From: VRUE01 sp963707965
GTDB lineage: Bacteria > Actinomycetota > Thermoleophilia > Solirubrobacterales > 70-9
Length of the DNA: 64,000 bases
Direction: 5' to 3'
Assembly (NCBI GenBank): GCA_963707965.1
Contig: CAVPRR010000003.1
Span: 1-64,000, forward strand
Shown here: positions 39,166-51,921 of the stretch, one piece after another
Numbering within the stretch: the stretch's first letter is position 1
Layout of the letters: every line of letters starts with the position of its first letter
The notes under the pieces: model-generated
What the model saw: only the letters and a program-made list of their open reading frames with translations
Databases searched by the model: none
Told to the model about the DNA's origin: nothing
Program-made: the position numbers and the translations under genes

Positions 39166-40440
39166 TCATCCGGGGACGCGCTCCACGGCGCGGGCGGCGA
39201 TGTCGGAGCGGATCTGCATTCCGTCGAAGGAGATCCGTCCCGCCGCATCGTATGCGCGATCGCGCGCCTCGGCCGGTGTCTCCCCAAGAGCCGTGACGTT
39301 GAGGACGCGACCGCCGGCGGTGACGATCTCCCCGCCGCGGCGCGCCGTCCCGGCATGGGTCACCTCGGCGATTTCCGCCGCCCCGGCCAGGCCGCGGATG
39401 ACGTCCCCCTTCGAAGAGGACTCCGGGTAGCCGGCCGAGGCGAGCACCAGCGTCACCGCCCAGTCCTCGCCGAACTCCGCCGCCGCGCCGGCCAGTCCAC
39501 CCGGCTCCCGCGCCGCCATGCAGAGGTCGAGGAGATCGGAGCGCAGCCGTGGCAGCACGGCCTGCGTCTCCGGGTCGCCGAAGCGAACGTTGAACTCCAG
39601 CACCCTCGGCCCCTCGGGCCCGATCATCAGGCCCGCGTAGAGGACACCGCGGAACGGCCGCCCGCGCCCAGCCATCGCGGCCACAACGGGGCGGTGCACA
39701 GCGTCGACGATCTCCTCGACCTCCGCCGGCCCGAAGCCGGGCACGGGCGAGTAGCTGCCCATCCCGCCCGTGTTCGGCCCCTGATCGCCGTCGAGGATTC
39801 GCTTGTAGTCCTGGGCCGGGGCCAGCGGCACCACGTTCTCGCCGTCGCAGAGCGCCAGCAGCGAGAGCTCCTCGCCCTCCAGGAACTCCTCGAGCACGAC
39901 GGTCGTTTCGCCGAAGCGGCGCTCGGTGAAGAAGACCTCGACGGCCGCGCGCGCCTCGGCCTCGGTCTGGCAGATGATCACGCCCTTCCCCGCGGCCAGC
40001 CCGTCGGCCTTCAGCACCGCGGGGTAGGAGGCGCGGGAGAGGTGCTCCGCGGCCTCCTCCCGGTTGTGCAGCAGCACGTGGGAGGCGGTCGGCACGCCGG
40101 CCTCGGCCATCAGCTCCTTGGCGAAGGCCTTGGACCCCTCCAGCTCGGCGGCGGCGGCACCTGGCCCGAAGGCTCGCACTCCGGCCTCCTCCAGTGCATC
40201 GACGACCCCGGCAACGAGGGGCGCCTCGGGACCGACCACCACCAGGTCGACCCCACGCTCCTTCGCCATGGCGACGATCCCCTCGACGTCGGCGGCACCC
40301 AGCTCGGGAAGGCACTCCGCGTCGGCGGCTATGCCGGCATTGCCCGGCGCGCATAGAAGCTCGGGGGAGTGGGCGGACCGCCCGAGCGACCGCACGATCG
40401 CGTGCTCACGCCCACCTCCCCCTACAACCAGTAGCTTCAA
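39166..40440 (-). CDS. purD: phosphoribosylamine-glycine ligase
   Basis: GAR synthetase of the ATP-grasp family (424 residues). It begins MKLLVVGGGGREHAIVRSLG and includes FGPGAAAAELEGSKAFAKEL, VLKADGLAAGKGVIICQTEA (ATP lid), EEFLEGEELSLLALCDGENV, GPNTGGMGSYSPVPGFGPAE and YAGLMIGPEGPRVLEFNVRF, ending in the usual C-terminal domain. It lies upstream of purE and purB and downstream of a GYD-domain gene, 10 bp away, so the four are probably cotranscribed. Confidence 0.96.
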   Translation of the reverse strand: MKLLVVGGGGREHAIVRSLGRSAHSPELLCAPGNAGIAADAECLPELGAADVEGIVAMAKERGVDLVVVGPEAPLVAGVVDALEEAGVRAFGPGAAAAELEGSKAFAKELMAEAGVPTASHVLLHNREEAAEHLSRASYPAVLKADGLAAGKGVIICQTEAEARAAVEVFFTERRFGETTVVLEEFLEGEELSLLALCDGENVVPLAPAQDYKRILDGDQGPNTGGMGSYSPVPGFGPAEVEEIVDAVHRPVVAAMAGRGRPFRGVLYAGLMIGPEGPRVLEFNVRFGDPETQAVLPRLRSDLLDLCMAAREPGGLAGAAAEFGEDWAVTLVLASAGYPESSSKGDVIRGLAGAAEIAEVTHAGTARRGGEIVTAGGRVLNVTALGETPAEARDRAYDAAGRISFDGMQIRSDIAARAVERVPG

Positions 40441-40450
40441 GCGCCGTCCT

Positions 40451-40732
40451 CTACAGAGAGCTGGAGAGCTGATCCGACGGGATCGCCGTCAGCGTCTGGC
40501 TGGTCATGGTCCCGCGCGAGCCCAGCTCGACGGAGACCTTCGCCATCGTCTGCTCGTCAGGAGCCTCGACGATCGTCACGAAGTCGTACTGACCGAGCGT
40601 GGCGTACTGCGCTACCACCTTGGCGCCGATCTGTTCGACCTCCTTGTTGACCTCGGCGACGCGGCCCGGGTTGTTCTTCAGCGTTCGGACGCCGTCGGCG
40701 GTCAGGTTGGTGAGCATCACGTAAGTGGGCAT
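40451..40732 (-). CDS. GYD-domain protein
   Basis: This 93-residue protein of the GYD family begins MPTYVMLTNLTADGVRTLKN. It has LGQYDFVTIVEAPDEQTMAK in place of the G-x-Y-D signature (here G-Q-Y-D) and ends VELGSRGTMTSQTLTAIPSD. The family is small, widespread in actinobacteria and of unknown function. It is the first gene of the purD-purE-purB series, preceded by GGAG-type bases and by the element at 40753-40914. Confidence 0.9.
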   Translation of the reverse strand: MPTYVMLTNLTADGVRTLKNNPGRVAEVNKEVEQIGAKVVAQYATLGQYDFVTIVEAPDEQTMAKVSVELGSRGTMTSQTLTAIPSDQLSSSL

Positions 40733-40752
40733 GATCTCCTCCTTCGAGTTAA

Positions 40753-40914
40753 GTGACTATCCGAAAACCCCCGCGCACGCTTGGCGGCGGCGGACACACT
40801 TCGCGGGGCGGCGTCCTCAGTCGGCCAAATGGCGCTGCCATTAGGCCCCCCTGCGTCCTGGCCCCGCTCGGTCCGCCGCTCGCCAGCCGCACACGTGAGT
40901 TTTCGGATAGTCAC
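40753..40914. mobile_element. MITE-like element with perfect 16-bp terminal inverted repeats
   Basis: GTGACTATCCGAAAAC at 40753-40768 and its exact reverse complement GTTTTCGGATAGTCAC at 40899-40914 enclose about 130 bp with no gene. Size and form fit a non-autonomous MITE, but no target-site duplication is seen (TTAA on the left, CAAG on the right). The element could also be a large regulatory hairpin in the leader of the GYD-purD operon. The rest of the 279-bp gap (to 41011) contains a 20-bp duplication near 40936-40978. Confidence 0.55.
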
Positions 40915-41011
40915 CAAGGACACCATAGTCATCGACGGGGGAGGGTGCGCCCGGTGAGGGGGAGGGTGCGCCCGGTGGTTTGGTGAGTGCGAGGCGCCGC
41001 CCGGCGCGCCG

Positions 41012-42688
41012 TCAGCCGTCGTAGCCGGCGTGTATGTGGTCGCAGTGATCGGAGCGGGCAAATGCGGGGCCCGGGCCGTCGAGGTCGAAGCAGTAGATCA
41101 GCTCGGTTGGCATCGCCGGCGTCGGAAGGTAGGCCAGAGTGCGGCCAAGGCTGGCACACGGAGCAGCTGGGTCGGTGTCCGTGCAGGGGACGCCGTCGAC
41201 AGCAGCGATGTCCATCGCCCTGCCGAAGTAATGGTTGGACACGTTGCCTGCGCTCGTGTACATGGAATGGTCGGAGCGCAGCGCCGAGATCGTGATTTCG
41301 TGCGCCTGGGTGATCGCCCCGATCAGGCCGACGATGCGCGGGTCGATTGCGCCGGTGTCAAGGTCACGTTTCTCCAGTTCGTTGGACAGCGTCAGGTTGT
41401 CCCAGTTGATCGGCGCTATCACCACGTTTGGCAGAGCCAGGGCCCAATCGACCTCGCTCGCCTGGCAGCGACCTTCGATCCGATCGGCCTCGGTGCGCAC
41501 CGCCTCCACATACCACTGCGCATGGTTGTGGCTGAAGAGGCCGGCGCGCAGACCGCCGCGCGACCAGATCATTCGCGCCAATGTCGCGGCGGAATCGTCG
41601 GGGTCGCCACGGCGGATGCGACCGTCGCCGTCGCCGTCCACGGCGAAGCGCTGCCACTCGAGTCCTTCGAGCCCGAGCGGTCCGTGCCGTTGCAGTTCAC
41701 GCCCGCTCATCCCGCGGCCGAAGTCCGACTCCAGTCGGGCGACGGCCGCCAGCGTCCACACCCCGCGGCGGCCGAGTCCATAGCGAGCCGCTGCGGACTC
41801 AAAGGCGCTCAGGTACTCGGCGGGGACACGCTTGCGCCACGGCCGCGCCGGGTCGCAGCTCAGGACCTGCAGCTTCGGAGTCAGATCGAATGCGGCCGCC
41901 ATCGCCCCGCCCAGCTGTCCGTAGCATTCGGCGTTGGCGAGGACGTCCGCCACGTACCAATCGGCGTGGTTGTAGGAGAAGACCGCGCCCGCCGTGTCCG
42001 CCGGCATCCCGGAGGCGCGCAGGTAATTGGCCGCAGCGAAGATCGCGTCTTCGGGGTTGTAGGGATCTCGAACGCCGTCGCCGTTGGCGTCCACGCCATA
42101 GGCGTCCCAGGTTTCCGGCATGAACTGCATCCAGCCGACCGCTCCCGCCGAGGAGACGTTGAGATTGGTCCCGAAGGCTGTCTCGATCCCGTTGATCGCC
42201 GCCAGCACGTTGGCGCCCTGGGGACCGAGGCCGTAGGCAGCGGAGGCGCGCTGGTAGATCGGGATCAGGATTGCCGGGACTCCCGCGGGCGCGCATGTCG
42301 AGCTGGGGAGCACCGGAACCGCGAACGTCGCGGGAGGAGCCGCCACGACACCGCCGCCTCCTTCCGGCTGCTGCTTGGCGCCTGCCTTTGGTTTCGGCTT
42401 TTCCTCGGGTGCCGGCTGGGCCTGGCCGCTGTTGTCGCCGGTGCCGCCCTGCGGTTGGGAGGGCGGTGCCGCCAGGGTGTCACCTCTCCTCACCGCCGGA
42501 GATGGCGCCGGCGCCTGCGTCTGGCTTGCGGCCGGCGCCTGCTCCGGCGCCGCTGTCGGCGTTTGCGCCACCGCCGGCTCCCCAGTGGGGGGTGGCGTGG
42601 TTTCGGCGGCTGCCGTCGCGCTCGCAGCCAAGATCAGGACCGCTGTCGCGAGGAGGGTGTGGCGAAGGGCCTGTCGTGTCCGGTGCAT
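41012..42688 (-). CDS. exported peptidoglycan hydrolase: two SLT domains plus M15-like domain
   Basis: The 558-residue protein has a signal peptide (MHRTRQALRHTLLATAVLIL up to about residue 28) and a Pro/Ala-rich spacer to about 125. The first lytic-transglycosylase domain (about 140-260) shows LAAINGIETAFGTNLNVSSA, with catalytic Glu, and GWMQFMPETW. The second SLT-like domain (about 285-395) has VARLESDFGRGMS and FSHNHAQWYVEAV. The C-terminal part (about 430-558) has SNHYFGRAMDIAAVDG and DHCDHIHAGYDG, matching the H-x(6)-D and H-x-H zinc ligands of M15-type peptidases. It probably cuts both glycan and peptide. Its neighbour 42696-43607 is a TcpC-like membrane protein. Confidence 0.82.
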   Translation of the reverse strand: MHRTRQALRHTLLATAVLILAASATAAAETTPPPTGEPAVAQTPTAAPEQAPAASQTQAPAPSPAVRRGDTLAAPPSQPQGGTGDNSGQAQPAPEEKPKPKAGAKQQPEGGGGVVAAPPATFAVPVLPSSTCAPAGVPAILIPIYQRASAAYGLGPQGANVLAAINGIETAFGTNLNVSSAGAVGWMQFMPETWDAYGVDANGDGVRDPYNPEDAIFAAANYLRASGMPADTAGAVFSYNHADWYVADVLANAECYGQLGGAMAAAFDLTPKLQVLSCDPARPWRKRVPAEYLSAFESAAARYGLGRRGVWTLAAVARLESDFGRGMSGRELQRHGPLGLEGLEWQRFAVDGDGDGRIRRGDPDDSAATLARMIWSRGGLRAGLFSHNHAQWYVEAVRTEADRIEGRCQASEVDWALALPNVVIAPINWDNLTLSNELEKRDLDTGAIDPRIVGLIGAITQAHEITISALRSDHSMYTSAGNVSNHYFGRAMDIAAVDGVPCTDTDPAAPCASLGRTLAYLPTPAMPTELIYCFDLDGPGPAFARSDHCDHIHAGYDG

Positions 42689-42695
42689 CGTGTCC

Positions 42696-43607
42696 TCAGC
42701 CCCTCACGTCCGTGACCAGCCAGGCACCATTGCTCTTCTTCAGCTCGAGTCGCAGCTCGCTCGTCACGCCCACCCGCAGCAGCGAGACGCTCACCGTGTA
42801 TGCCTTTCCGCGGCGCGGTCCCGGCACGAGGTTCAGAACGCGCGCCTGCGGGATCTTGGTGTTCTCGGGAAGGCGCGGCGGTCGTTCCCCCAGGGCGCCT
42901 GCGAGGCGCAGCGTCGCTGTTTCTTCGAAGACGGTGCGGGCCCGTGCCTGCCGTTCGCCGATCTCATAGAAGACAAACGCCTCCGCGAAGCGGCGCGCCA
43001 CGCTCATCGCGACCGGCCCGGCGGGGACCGGCTTGGCGCTTGACGCGGCGGCGCCGGAATCTCCACCGGTCCCATCGGTCGCGGTCGTCCCGTTGCTGGC
43101 TTCAGTTGCCGTGGCGCCGGTTATCGCCGTCGCGTCGGTGCTCTCTGCGGACCGGAACGACGGCGGGGCGCCCTGGAGGGCCGGCGTCGCCGGCACCGTT
43201 GCCGGGGACGGTGGGGGAACGGATGCGACCACCGCTCTGGCGGGCGCGGCAGCCTGCTCCTGCCCCGGGCCGCTCCCGGACGTCGACACGACGGCAAGCA
43301 GGACGACTCCCACTGCAACCGCAGCGAGCGCTCCGGCACCGGCGGCCAGGCTCGGCTGGTCCCAGCCCCCAGCCCGCTCCTGGAGCGGCCAGATCAGCCG
43401 CCGCTCGATCACCCAGACGAATCGCTCAAACGGCCACTTGAGAGTGTCGAATGCTCGCCGAAGCAGGTCGGCACCTCGCCAGGCAAAGCGCTCCTCCAGG
43501 GCCCAGGCGAACCGCTCGAGCGGCCAGCGGACGGCGTCGGCGATCACGAGTCCGAAGCGGGCGATGCGCCCCCCCAGGATCGCGTTGATGTGGCGTCGTC
43601 TAGACAT
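42696..43607 (-). CDS. single-pass membrane protein with TcpC-like C-terminal domain
   Basis: The 303-residue protein has an unusual N-terminal region of about 80 residues with repeated amphipathic W/F/R-rich helices (VRWPLERFAWALEERFAWRG and LKWPFERFVWVIERRLIWPL). One membrane helix follows at about 95-112 (LAAVAVGVVLLAVV), then a Ser/Ala/Thr-rich linker, and a domain at about 195-303 (VARRFAEAFVFYEIGERQAR, then LRLELKKSNGAWLVTDVRG). The last domain resembles the NTF2-like domain of TcpC/conjugation proteins. It lies 8 bp upstream of the hydrolase gene. A joint role in a cell-wall-crossing machine is an inference. Confidence 0.7.
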   Translation of the reverse strand: MSRRRHINAILGGRIARFGLVIADAVRWPLERFAWALEERFAWRGADLLRRAFDTLKWPFERFVWVIERRLIWPLQERAGGWDQPSLAAGAGALAAVAVGVVLLAVVSTSGSGPGQEQAAAPARAVVASVPPPSPATVPATPALQGAPPSFRSAESTDATAITGATATEASNGTTATDGTGGDSGAAASSAKPVPAGPVAMSVARRFAEAFVFYEIGERQARARTVFEETATLRLAGALGERPPRLPENTKIPQARVLNLVPGPRRGKAYTVSVSLLRVGVTSELRLELKKSNGAWLVTDVRG

Positions 43608-43739
43608 CTGTTTGAAGCTGCTAGAAGCTTACGTCGGAATCCGCGCCGGGAACCTGAAGTCCGGCAGCCGGATTGCGTATTCCCAACCTCCTGTATTGGG
43701 CTGCTTAGCACTCAATTCTCAGCTGCACCTAAATGAACC

Positions 43740-43860
43740 CCCTGGCCGCTCGGTCGATGTGGCCCGCTCCGCTCGGTCGACGTGGCCGGTCCGCTCGGTC
43801 GATGTGGCCCGCTCCGCTCGGTCGACGTGGCGAATGATCCCCCTGGCTGCTCGGTCGATA
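43740..43860. repeat. tandem repeats downstream of the 43870 gene
   Basis: Five units of CGCTCGGTCGATGTGGCC with T/C or small changes run from about 43748 to 43835, and a sixth, CTGCTCGGTCGATATGCG, abuts the stop of the 43870-44394 gene. The related phrases GTCGCTCGGTCGTGAACG and GTCGCTCGGTTGTGAACG occur at 44449-44485, after the next gene. The gap 43608-43869 has no gene. Confidence 0.85.
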
Positions 43861-43869
43861 TGCGCCAGC

Positions 43870-44394
43870 TCAGCCGGCGCAGATGGCCCAGGCCTCGGGC
43901 TGGACGGTGACGCCGGTTTCGTTGAAGATGCTGACCCGCCAGCCGGTGAACGACTCCCCGTCGGACGGTGGTTCTCCGCCGGCTCTCGTCGGTCTGGATG
44001 CGATCAGCTTGGGCTCTTTGTCGTTGTCGGCGCGGCCGCCGCCGCCGATCGCCTGCGTCCCGGTTGGGCAGAAGGCGTCGACGGAGCCGCCTTCCACGTT
44101 CGCGATCGACCCCGTCTCCCGCTGCACCGTGACGCTGCCAAGCTGGGCGGCTGTGGCGGCGCTCTTTGCGGTGTCGGCGGCGCTTGCCGCAGCCACCGAG
44201 AGCCCGGGCGCCCGCTTGGTGATCTGCTGGTTCGCCAGCTGGCGCGCGATGCTCCGGACCTGCTTCTTCTCCTTGCGGTCCAATTTCGATGTCGTCGCCA
44301 CGCCGGCGACCGCCGTTCCGACCAGCGCCGCGATGAGCGCCACGATTGCGACGAGCATTGCGGGCGACGGTCTCATCCGCCTCAACCGGTCCAT
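43870..44394 (-). CDS. exported protein of a Thermoleophilia-type family
   Basis: This 174-residue protein has an N-terminal signal or anchor (RMRPSPAMLVAIVALIAALV with GTAVAG) and a coiled-coil-like charged stretch (LDRKEKKQVRSIARQLANQQ). A domain of about 90 residues follows, with VDAFCPTGTQAIGGGGRADN and WRVSIFNETGVTVQPEAWAI. The opener S-P-A-M-x-V-A-x-V-A-L-x-x-A-L-x-G-T-A-x-A and the C-P-x-G-x-x-x-x-G-G-G motif recur in many proteins of Solirubrobacterales. The function is unknown. The two cysteines (in AFCPTG and AICAG) could pair. Confidence 0.78.
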   Translation of the reverse strand: MDRLRRMRPSPAMLVAIVALIAALVGTAVAGVATTSKLDRKEKKQVRSIARQLANQQITKRAPGLSVAAASAADTAKSAATAAQLGSVTVQRETGSIANVEGGSVDAFCPTGTQAIGGGGRADNDKEPKLIASRPTRAGGEPPSDGESFTGWRVSIFNETGVTVQPEAWAICAG

Positions 44395-44496
44395 GGAGTC
44401 CTCCTCTGTCTGTCCCTGGCTCGCGTGCCACGGATTGTAGGAGCCCGCCGTCGCTCGGTCGTGAACGGACGTCGCTCGGTTGTGAACGGCCGGCGC

Positions 44497-45021
44497 TCAG
44501 TCGATGACGAAGCCGATCGTCACCGCGGTGACCCTGCGGTCCGGCAATCCGATCGTGAAGTCCGTGACGCGCTCGCCCGCCCTGAAGCGCCCCTTCCAGC
44601 AGTGGCGGGAGCCGAACTCGGTGCGGCAGCGCACCGCGGCGATCCCAGCTCGTACGTCTGCCTCGCTTGAGCCCACGCCGATCCCGCTGCGGGTGCGCTG
44701 CCCGGGGTCGCGGGTGTTGATGGTCACGACTCCGACCCCCGGCCGGAAGCCGCCGAAGAGCGCTCGGGTGCGCCCGTAGCGCATCATCCGCTGGCGGCCG
44801 ATCAGCTCGTTGTGGACCAGCCGCTCGGCGTCGGGCGTGCCCTTCGCCCGCACGGTCTGTGCCCGGGTCATCTTCAGCCCAATGCCGGCGATCCCGCGCT
44901 GGGGGACGATCAGTGCGCTGGCGGCGGGGGCGGCGAGCAGCAGGGTGAGGAGGACCATCGTCACCAACGGCACCGCGCGCCGAGTCGACACAGAGTGAGC
45001 GGACCGCCTGGCGAAGACCAT
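44497..45021 (-). CDS. secreted hypothetical protein
   Basis: The 174-residue protein begins with a basic stretch and a hydrophobic signal (LVTMVLLTLLLAAPAASALI). The mature part has IVPQRGIAGIGLKMTRAQTV, GVGVVTINTRDPGQRTRSGI, AGIAAVRCRTEFGSRHCWKG and a closing VTAVTIGFVID, a small beta-rich fold with one cysteine pair. The opening resembles G-I-x-x-I-x-L-G-M-t-x-x-q-V, common in secreted BLIP-like modules. No catalytic residues are evident. Gene-end repeats follow the stop. Confidence 0.72.
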   Translation of the reverse strand: MVFARRSAHSVSTRRAVPLVTMVLLTLLLAAPAASALIVPQRGIAGIGLKMTRAQTVRAKGTPDAERLVHNELIGRQRMMRYGRTRALFGGFRPGVGVVTINTRDPGQRTRSGIGVGSSEADVRAGIAAVRCRTEFGSRHCWKGRFRAGERVTDFTIGLPDRRVTAVTIGFVID

Positions 45022-45086
45022 TGGCCAACGATGCTAGAGCCTGCGCGGGCGCCCGGGCACGCCGGATGTCGCAGCGATGTCGTCAG

Positions 45087-47677
<2,591 letters not shown>

Positions 47678-47678
<1 letters not shown>

Positions 47679-48067
47679 CAGATTCCTTGCCTCGATATGC
47701 GGCGTTCGAGCTCGGCTGCGTGGCGGCGCATCCGCTCCAGTTTGGCCTTCATTCGCCCGACCTGGTCTTCCATCCTCAACACGGTTTCAACGCCGGCGAG
47801 GTTGAGACCCTGTTGGGAGGTCAATCGCTGGATGTGCCGCAGCCGTTCGACATCGCGCTGCGAGTAGAGGCGCGTGTTCTTCGGGGAGCGCTGCGGCTCG
47901 ATCAGTCCGCGCGCCTCATACATGCGCAGCGTCTGGGGGTGCATATGGGAGAGCTCGGCGGCGATCGAAATCATGAAGACGCCGCGCTCGGCGTCAACCG
48001 ATGCCTCAACCGATGCCTCAACCGTGTGGCGTCGCACCCGCCGCCCGTTGCCAAAGGCGCCGCTCAT
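47678..48067 (-). CDS. hspR: HspR, MerR-family heat-shock repressor
   Basis: This 129-residue protein has a MerR-type winged helix (FMISIAAELSHMHPQTLRMY, EARGLIEPQRSPKNTRLYSQ with RDVERLRHIQRL) and a C-terminal coiled coil (RMEDQVGRMKAKLERMRRHA). HspR represses the dnaK operon at HAIR sites in actinobacteria, often with DnaK as corepressor. The N-terminus carries VEASVEASVDAERG from a 12-bp duplication near the start. It overlaps dnaJ (ATGA) upstream and clpB downstream. I did not find a clean HAIR site upstream of dnaK. Confidence 0.93.
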
Positions 48068-49176
48068 CTGAGTGCCGCCTTTGCCAGCAGCTCGGCCCGC
48101 GGGTCGGAGCCGTTCAGGGTCTCGGCCAGCTTCTCGACCGCCTCGCGCTGCTCCTTCGTCAGCTCCTCCGGCACATCGATCTCGAGCCGGTAGCGGATGT
48201 CGCCGTGGCCCTTGCCATGTGGCTTCGGCGGCCCCTCGCCACGCAAACGCTGGATCGTGCCGTGCCTGGTCCCCGCCGGAACCTTGATCTTCTTGCTGCC
48301 GTCCAGCGTCGGCACCTCGATCGTCGCTCCCTGCAGGGCCTCGACAATCGTGATCGGGACAGTCACCTCGAGGTTGCCGCCGTCGAGCCGCTTGAAGACA
48401 GGGGAGGAGGCGACTCGGGTCGTCACGTAGAGATCGCCGGGGGGACCGCCCTGCGGCCCGGACTCGCCCTTTCCGACCAGGCGGATCCGGGTTCCGCTCT
48501 TGACTCCTGCGGGGATGTTGACCCTGTAGCGCTTTGTCTGCTGGGTGAGGCCCGACCCGCCGCAGGTCGGGCAGGGGTTCTCGATGATCTGGCCGGCGCC
48601 GCCGCATTGCGGGCAGGGCTGGCTGATCGAGAAGAACCCCTGGCTCTGGGCGTCGATCCCGCGGCCTTCGCAGCGCGGGCAGGCGACCGGGCTGGTCCCC
48701 GGTTTCGCACCGCTGCCCCTGCAGGTCGGGCAGCGCTCCGCCTTCGGCACGGTGACGCTGACCTGGGTGCCGTTGACCGCCTGGTCGAAGCTGAGGCTGA
48801 TCTCCGTTTCAAGGTCGCGGCCTCGCTGCTGCTGGGGCCGGCCGCCGCCGCTGCGGCCGAACAGGTTGGAGAGGATGTCGCCGAAGCCCGCTCCAGCACC
48901 GCCGAACTGCTCGCCAAACCCCGGCCCGCCCGGCCCGCCGCCGAACGGCCCGCCGGGGCCTCCGAACATCCCGCCCGCGTCGTACTGCTTGCGCTTCTCT
49001 GGGTCGGAGAGGGTGTCGTAGGCGCCCTGCACCTCCTTGAACCGCTCCTCCGCCTTCGCGTCGTCGGGGTTGCGGTCCGGGTGGTACTGGCGCGCCAGCT
49101 TCCGGTATGCCTTCTTGATCTCCTCGTCGGATGCCTTCTTGGAGACGCCGAGCGTTTTGTAGAGGTCCTCAGCCAA
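48064..49176 (-). CDS. dnaJ: chaperone DnaJ
   Basis: This is a 370-residue type I DnaJ. The J-domain (1-70) has ARQYHPDRNPDDAKAEERFK (H-P-D), and a Gly/Phe-rich linker contains GGPGGPFGGGPGGPGFGEQF. Four C-x-x-C-x-G-x-G zinc repeats follow (CPTCRGSG, CPRCEGRG, CPQCGGAG, CPTCGGSG). The C-terminal substrate domain includes VPTLDGSKKIKVPAGTRHGT. It stimulates DnaK. It sits 9 bp after grpE and overlaps hspR by 4 bp. Confidence 0.97.
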   Translation of the reverse strand: MAEDLYKTLGVSKKASDEEIKKAYRKLARQYHPDRNPDDAKAEERFKEVQGAYDTLSDPEKRKQYDAGGMFGGPGGPFGGGPGGPGFGEQFGGAGAGFGDILSNLFGRSGGGRPQQQRGRDLETEISLSFDQAVNGTQVSVTVPKAERCPTCRGSGAKPGTSPVACPRCEGRGIDAQSQGFFSISQPCPQCGGAGQIIENPCPTCGGSGLTQQTKRYRVNIPAGVKSGTRIRLVGKGESGPQGGPPGDLYVTTRVASSPVFKRLDGGNLEVTVPITIVEALQGATIEVPTLDGSKKIKVPAGTRHGTIQRLRGEGPPKPHGKGHGDIRYRLEIDVPEELTKEQREAVEKLAETLNGSDPRAELLAKAALR

Positions 49177-49185
49177 CGATTTCGC

Positions 49186-49835
49186 CTACTCCGCCACCAC
49201 CACGCGCGCCGGGCGGACCAGATGCTCGCCCAGCCGGTAGCCCTTTTGCATGACCTCGACCACGGTTCCCGGCTCCGCACCGTCGGCCGGCTGGGTGGAG
49301 AGCGCCTCGTGCGCGGTTGGGTCGAACTTCTCCCCCTTCGGGTCGACCGCCTCGATCCCGTTGCGCGCCAACGCCTCCCGCAGGCTGCGGAACACGAGCA
49401 GCACCCCGTGCGCCAACCCATCCGGCGAGTCGCCCTCGGGATCGATCCCGGCAGCCTGCAGCGCCCGCTCCAGATCGTCGAGCACCGGCACGACCTCAAG
49501 GATCAGTTCCGCCTTCCCCCTGGCGGAAGCCGCCTGCACCTCCGAGCCCATCCGCTTGCGGTAGTTCTCGAAGTCCGCCTTCGTTCGCTTCGCCAGTTCG
49601 AGGTACTCATCCCGCTCCTGCTTGGTGTCCGCAAGCAGCGCATCGAGATCCTTCTCGACCTGCGCCTCGGAGGCCGCGTTCTCCGGTGAGGCGTCGCCCG
49701 CGGGTGGCGTCGCGTCTGGGGCCTCCGGCGGCTGAGCTGGAGATCCCTCTCCGGCGACGGAGCCCGCGGCCGAGCCCTTGGCCCTTGGCTCGGGAGCCGG
49801 CGCTTCTTCATGAATCCTGCGGCCCTCCCCGCCGG

Positions 49836-49839
<4 letters not shown>
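49186..49839 (-). CDS. grpE: nucleotide exchange factor GrpE
   Basis: The 217-residue GrpE has an acidic, low-complexity first 70 residues and a long helix (LDALLADTKQERDEYLELAK with RTKADFENYRKRM). The DnaK-contacting region is VVPVLDDLERALQAAGIDP, and the beta domain is GVLLVFRSLREALARNGIEA through VVEVMQKGYRLGEHLVRPAR. It releases ADP from DnaK. The start overlaps the dnaK stop by 4 bp (ATGA). Confidence 0.96.
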
Positions 49840-51734
<1,895 letters not shown>

Positions 51735-51787
51735 TTTGTCGCGTACCTCCAGGGGTTTCGTCTTGACTGGTCGAGAGCCGCCGTGCG

Positions 51788-51806
51788 GACTCTAAAAATC
51801 TGAGTC
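51788..51806. promoter_or_regulatory. CIRCE-like inverted repeat upstream of dnaK
   Basis: GACTC-N9-GAGTC (51788-51792 and 51802-51806) lies 54 bp before the dnaK start. The ACTC-N9-GAGT core and the 9-base spacer equal those of the HrcA operator CIRCE, but the outer bases do not match. AT-rich bases within the spacer could serve as a -10 region. The HspR-type HAIR consensus is not seen. Confidence 0.35.
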
Positions 51807-51921
51807 GAAGTGTGGCAGATTTGTGAGGAGAGTGCAAGCCACTCCCTATAGTGGCTTCAGGCACTGTCACAGCGGCAGTAAGGGAGGCGCCTCCACCCGC
51901 CCACGGATTAGGAGGAATGCC

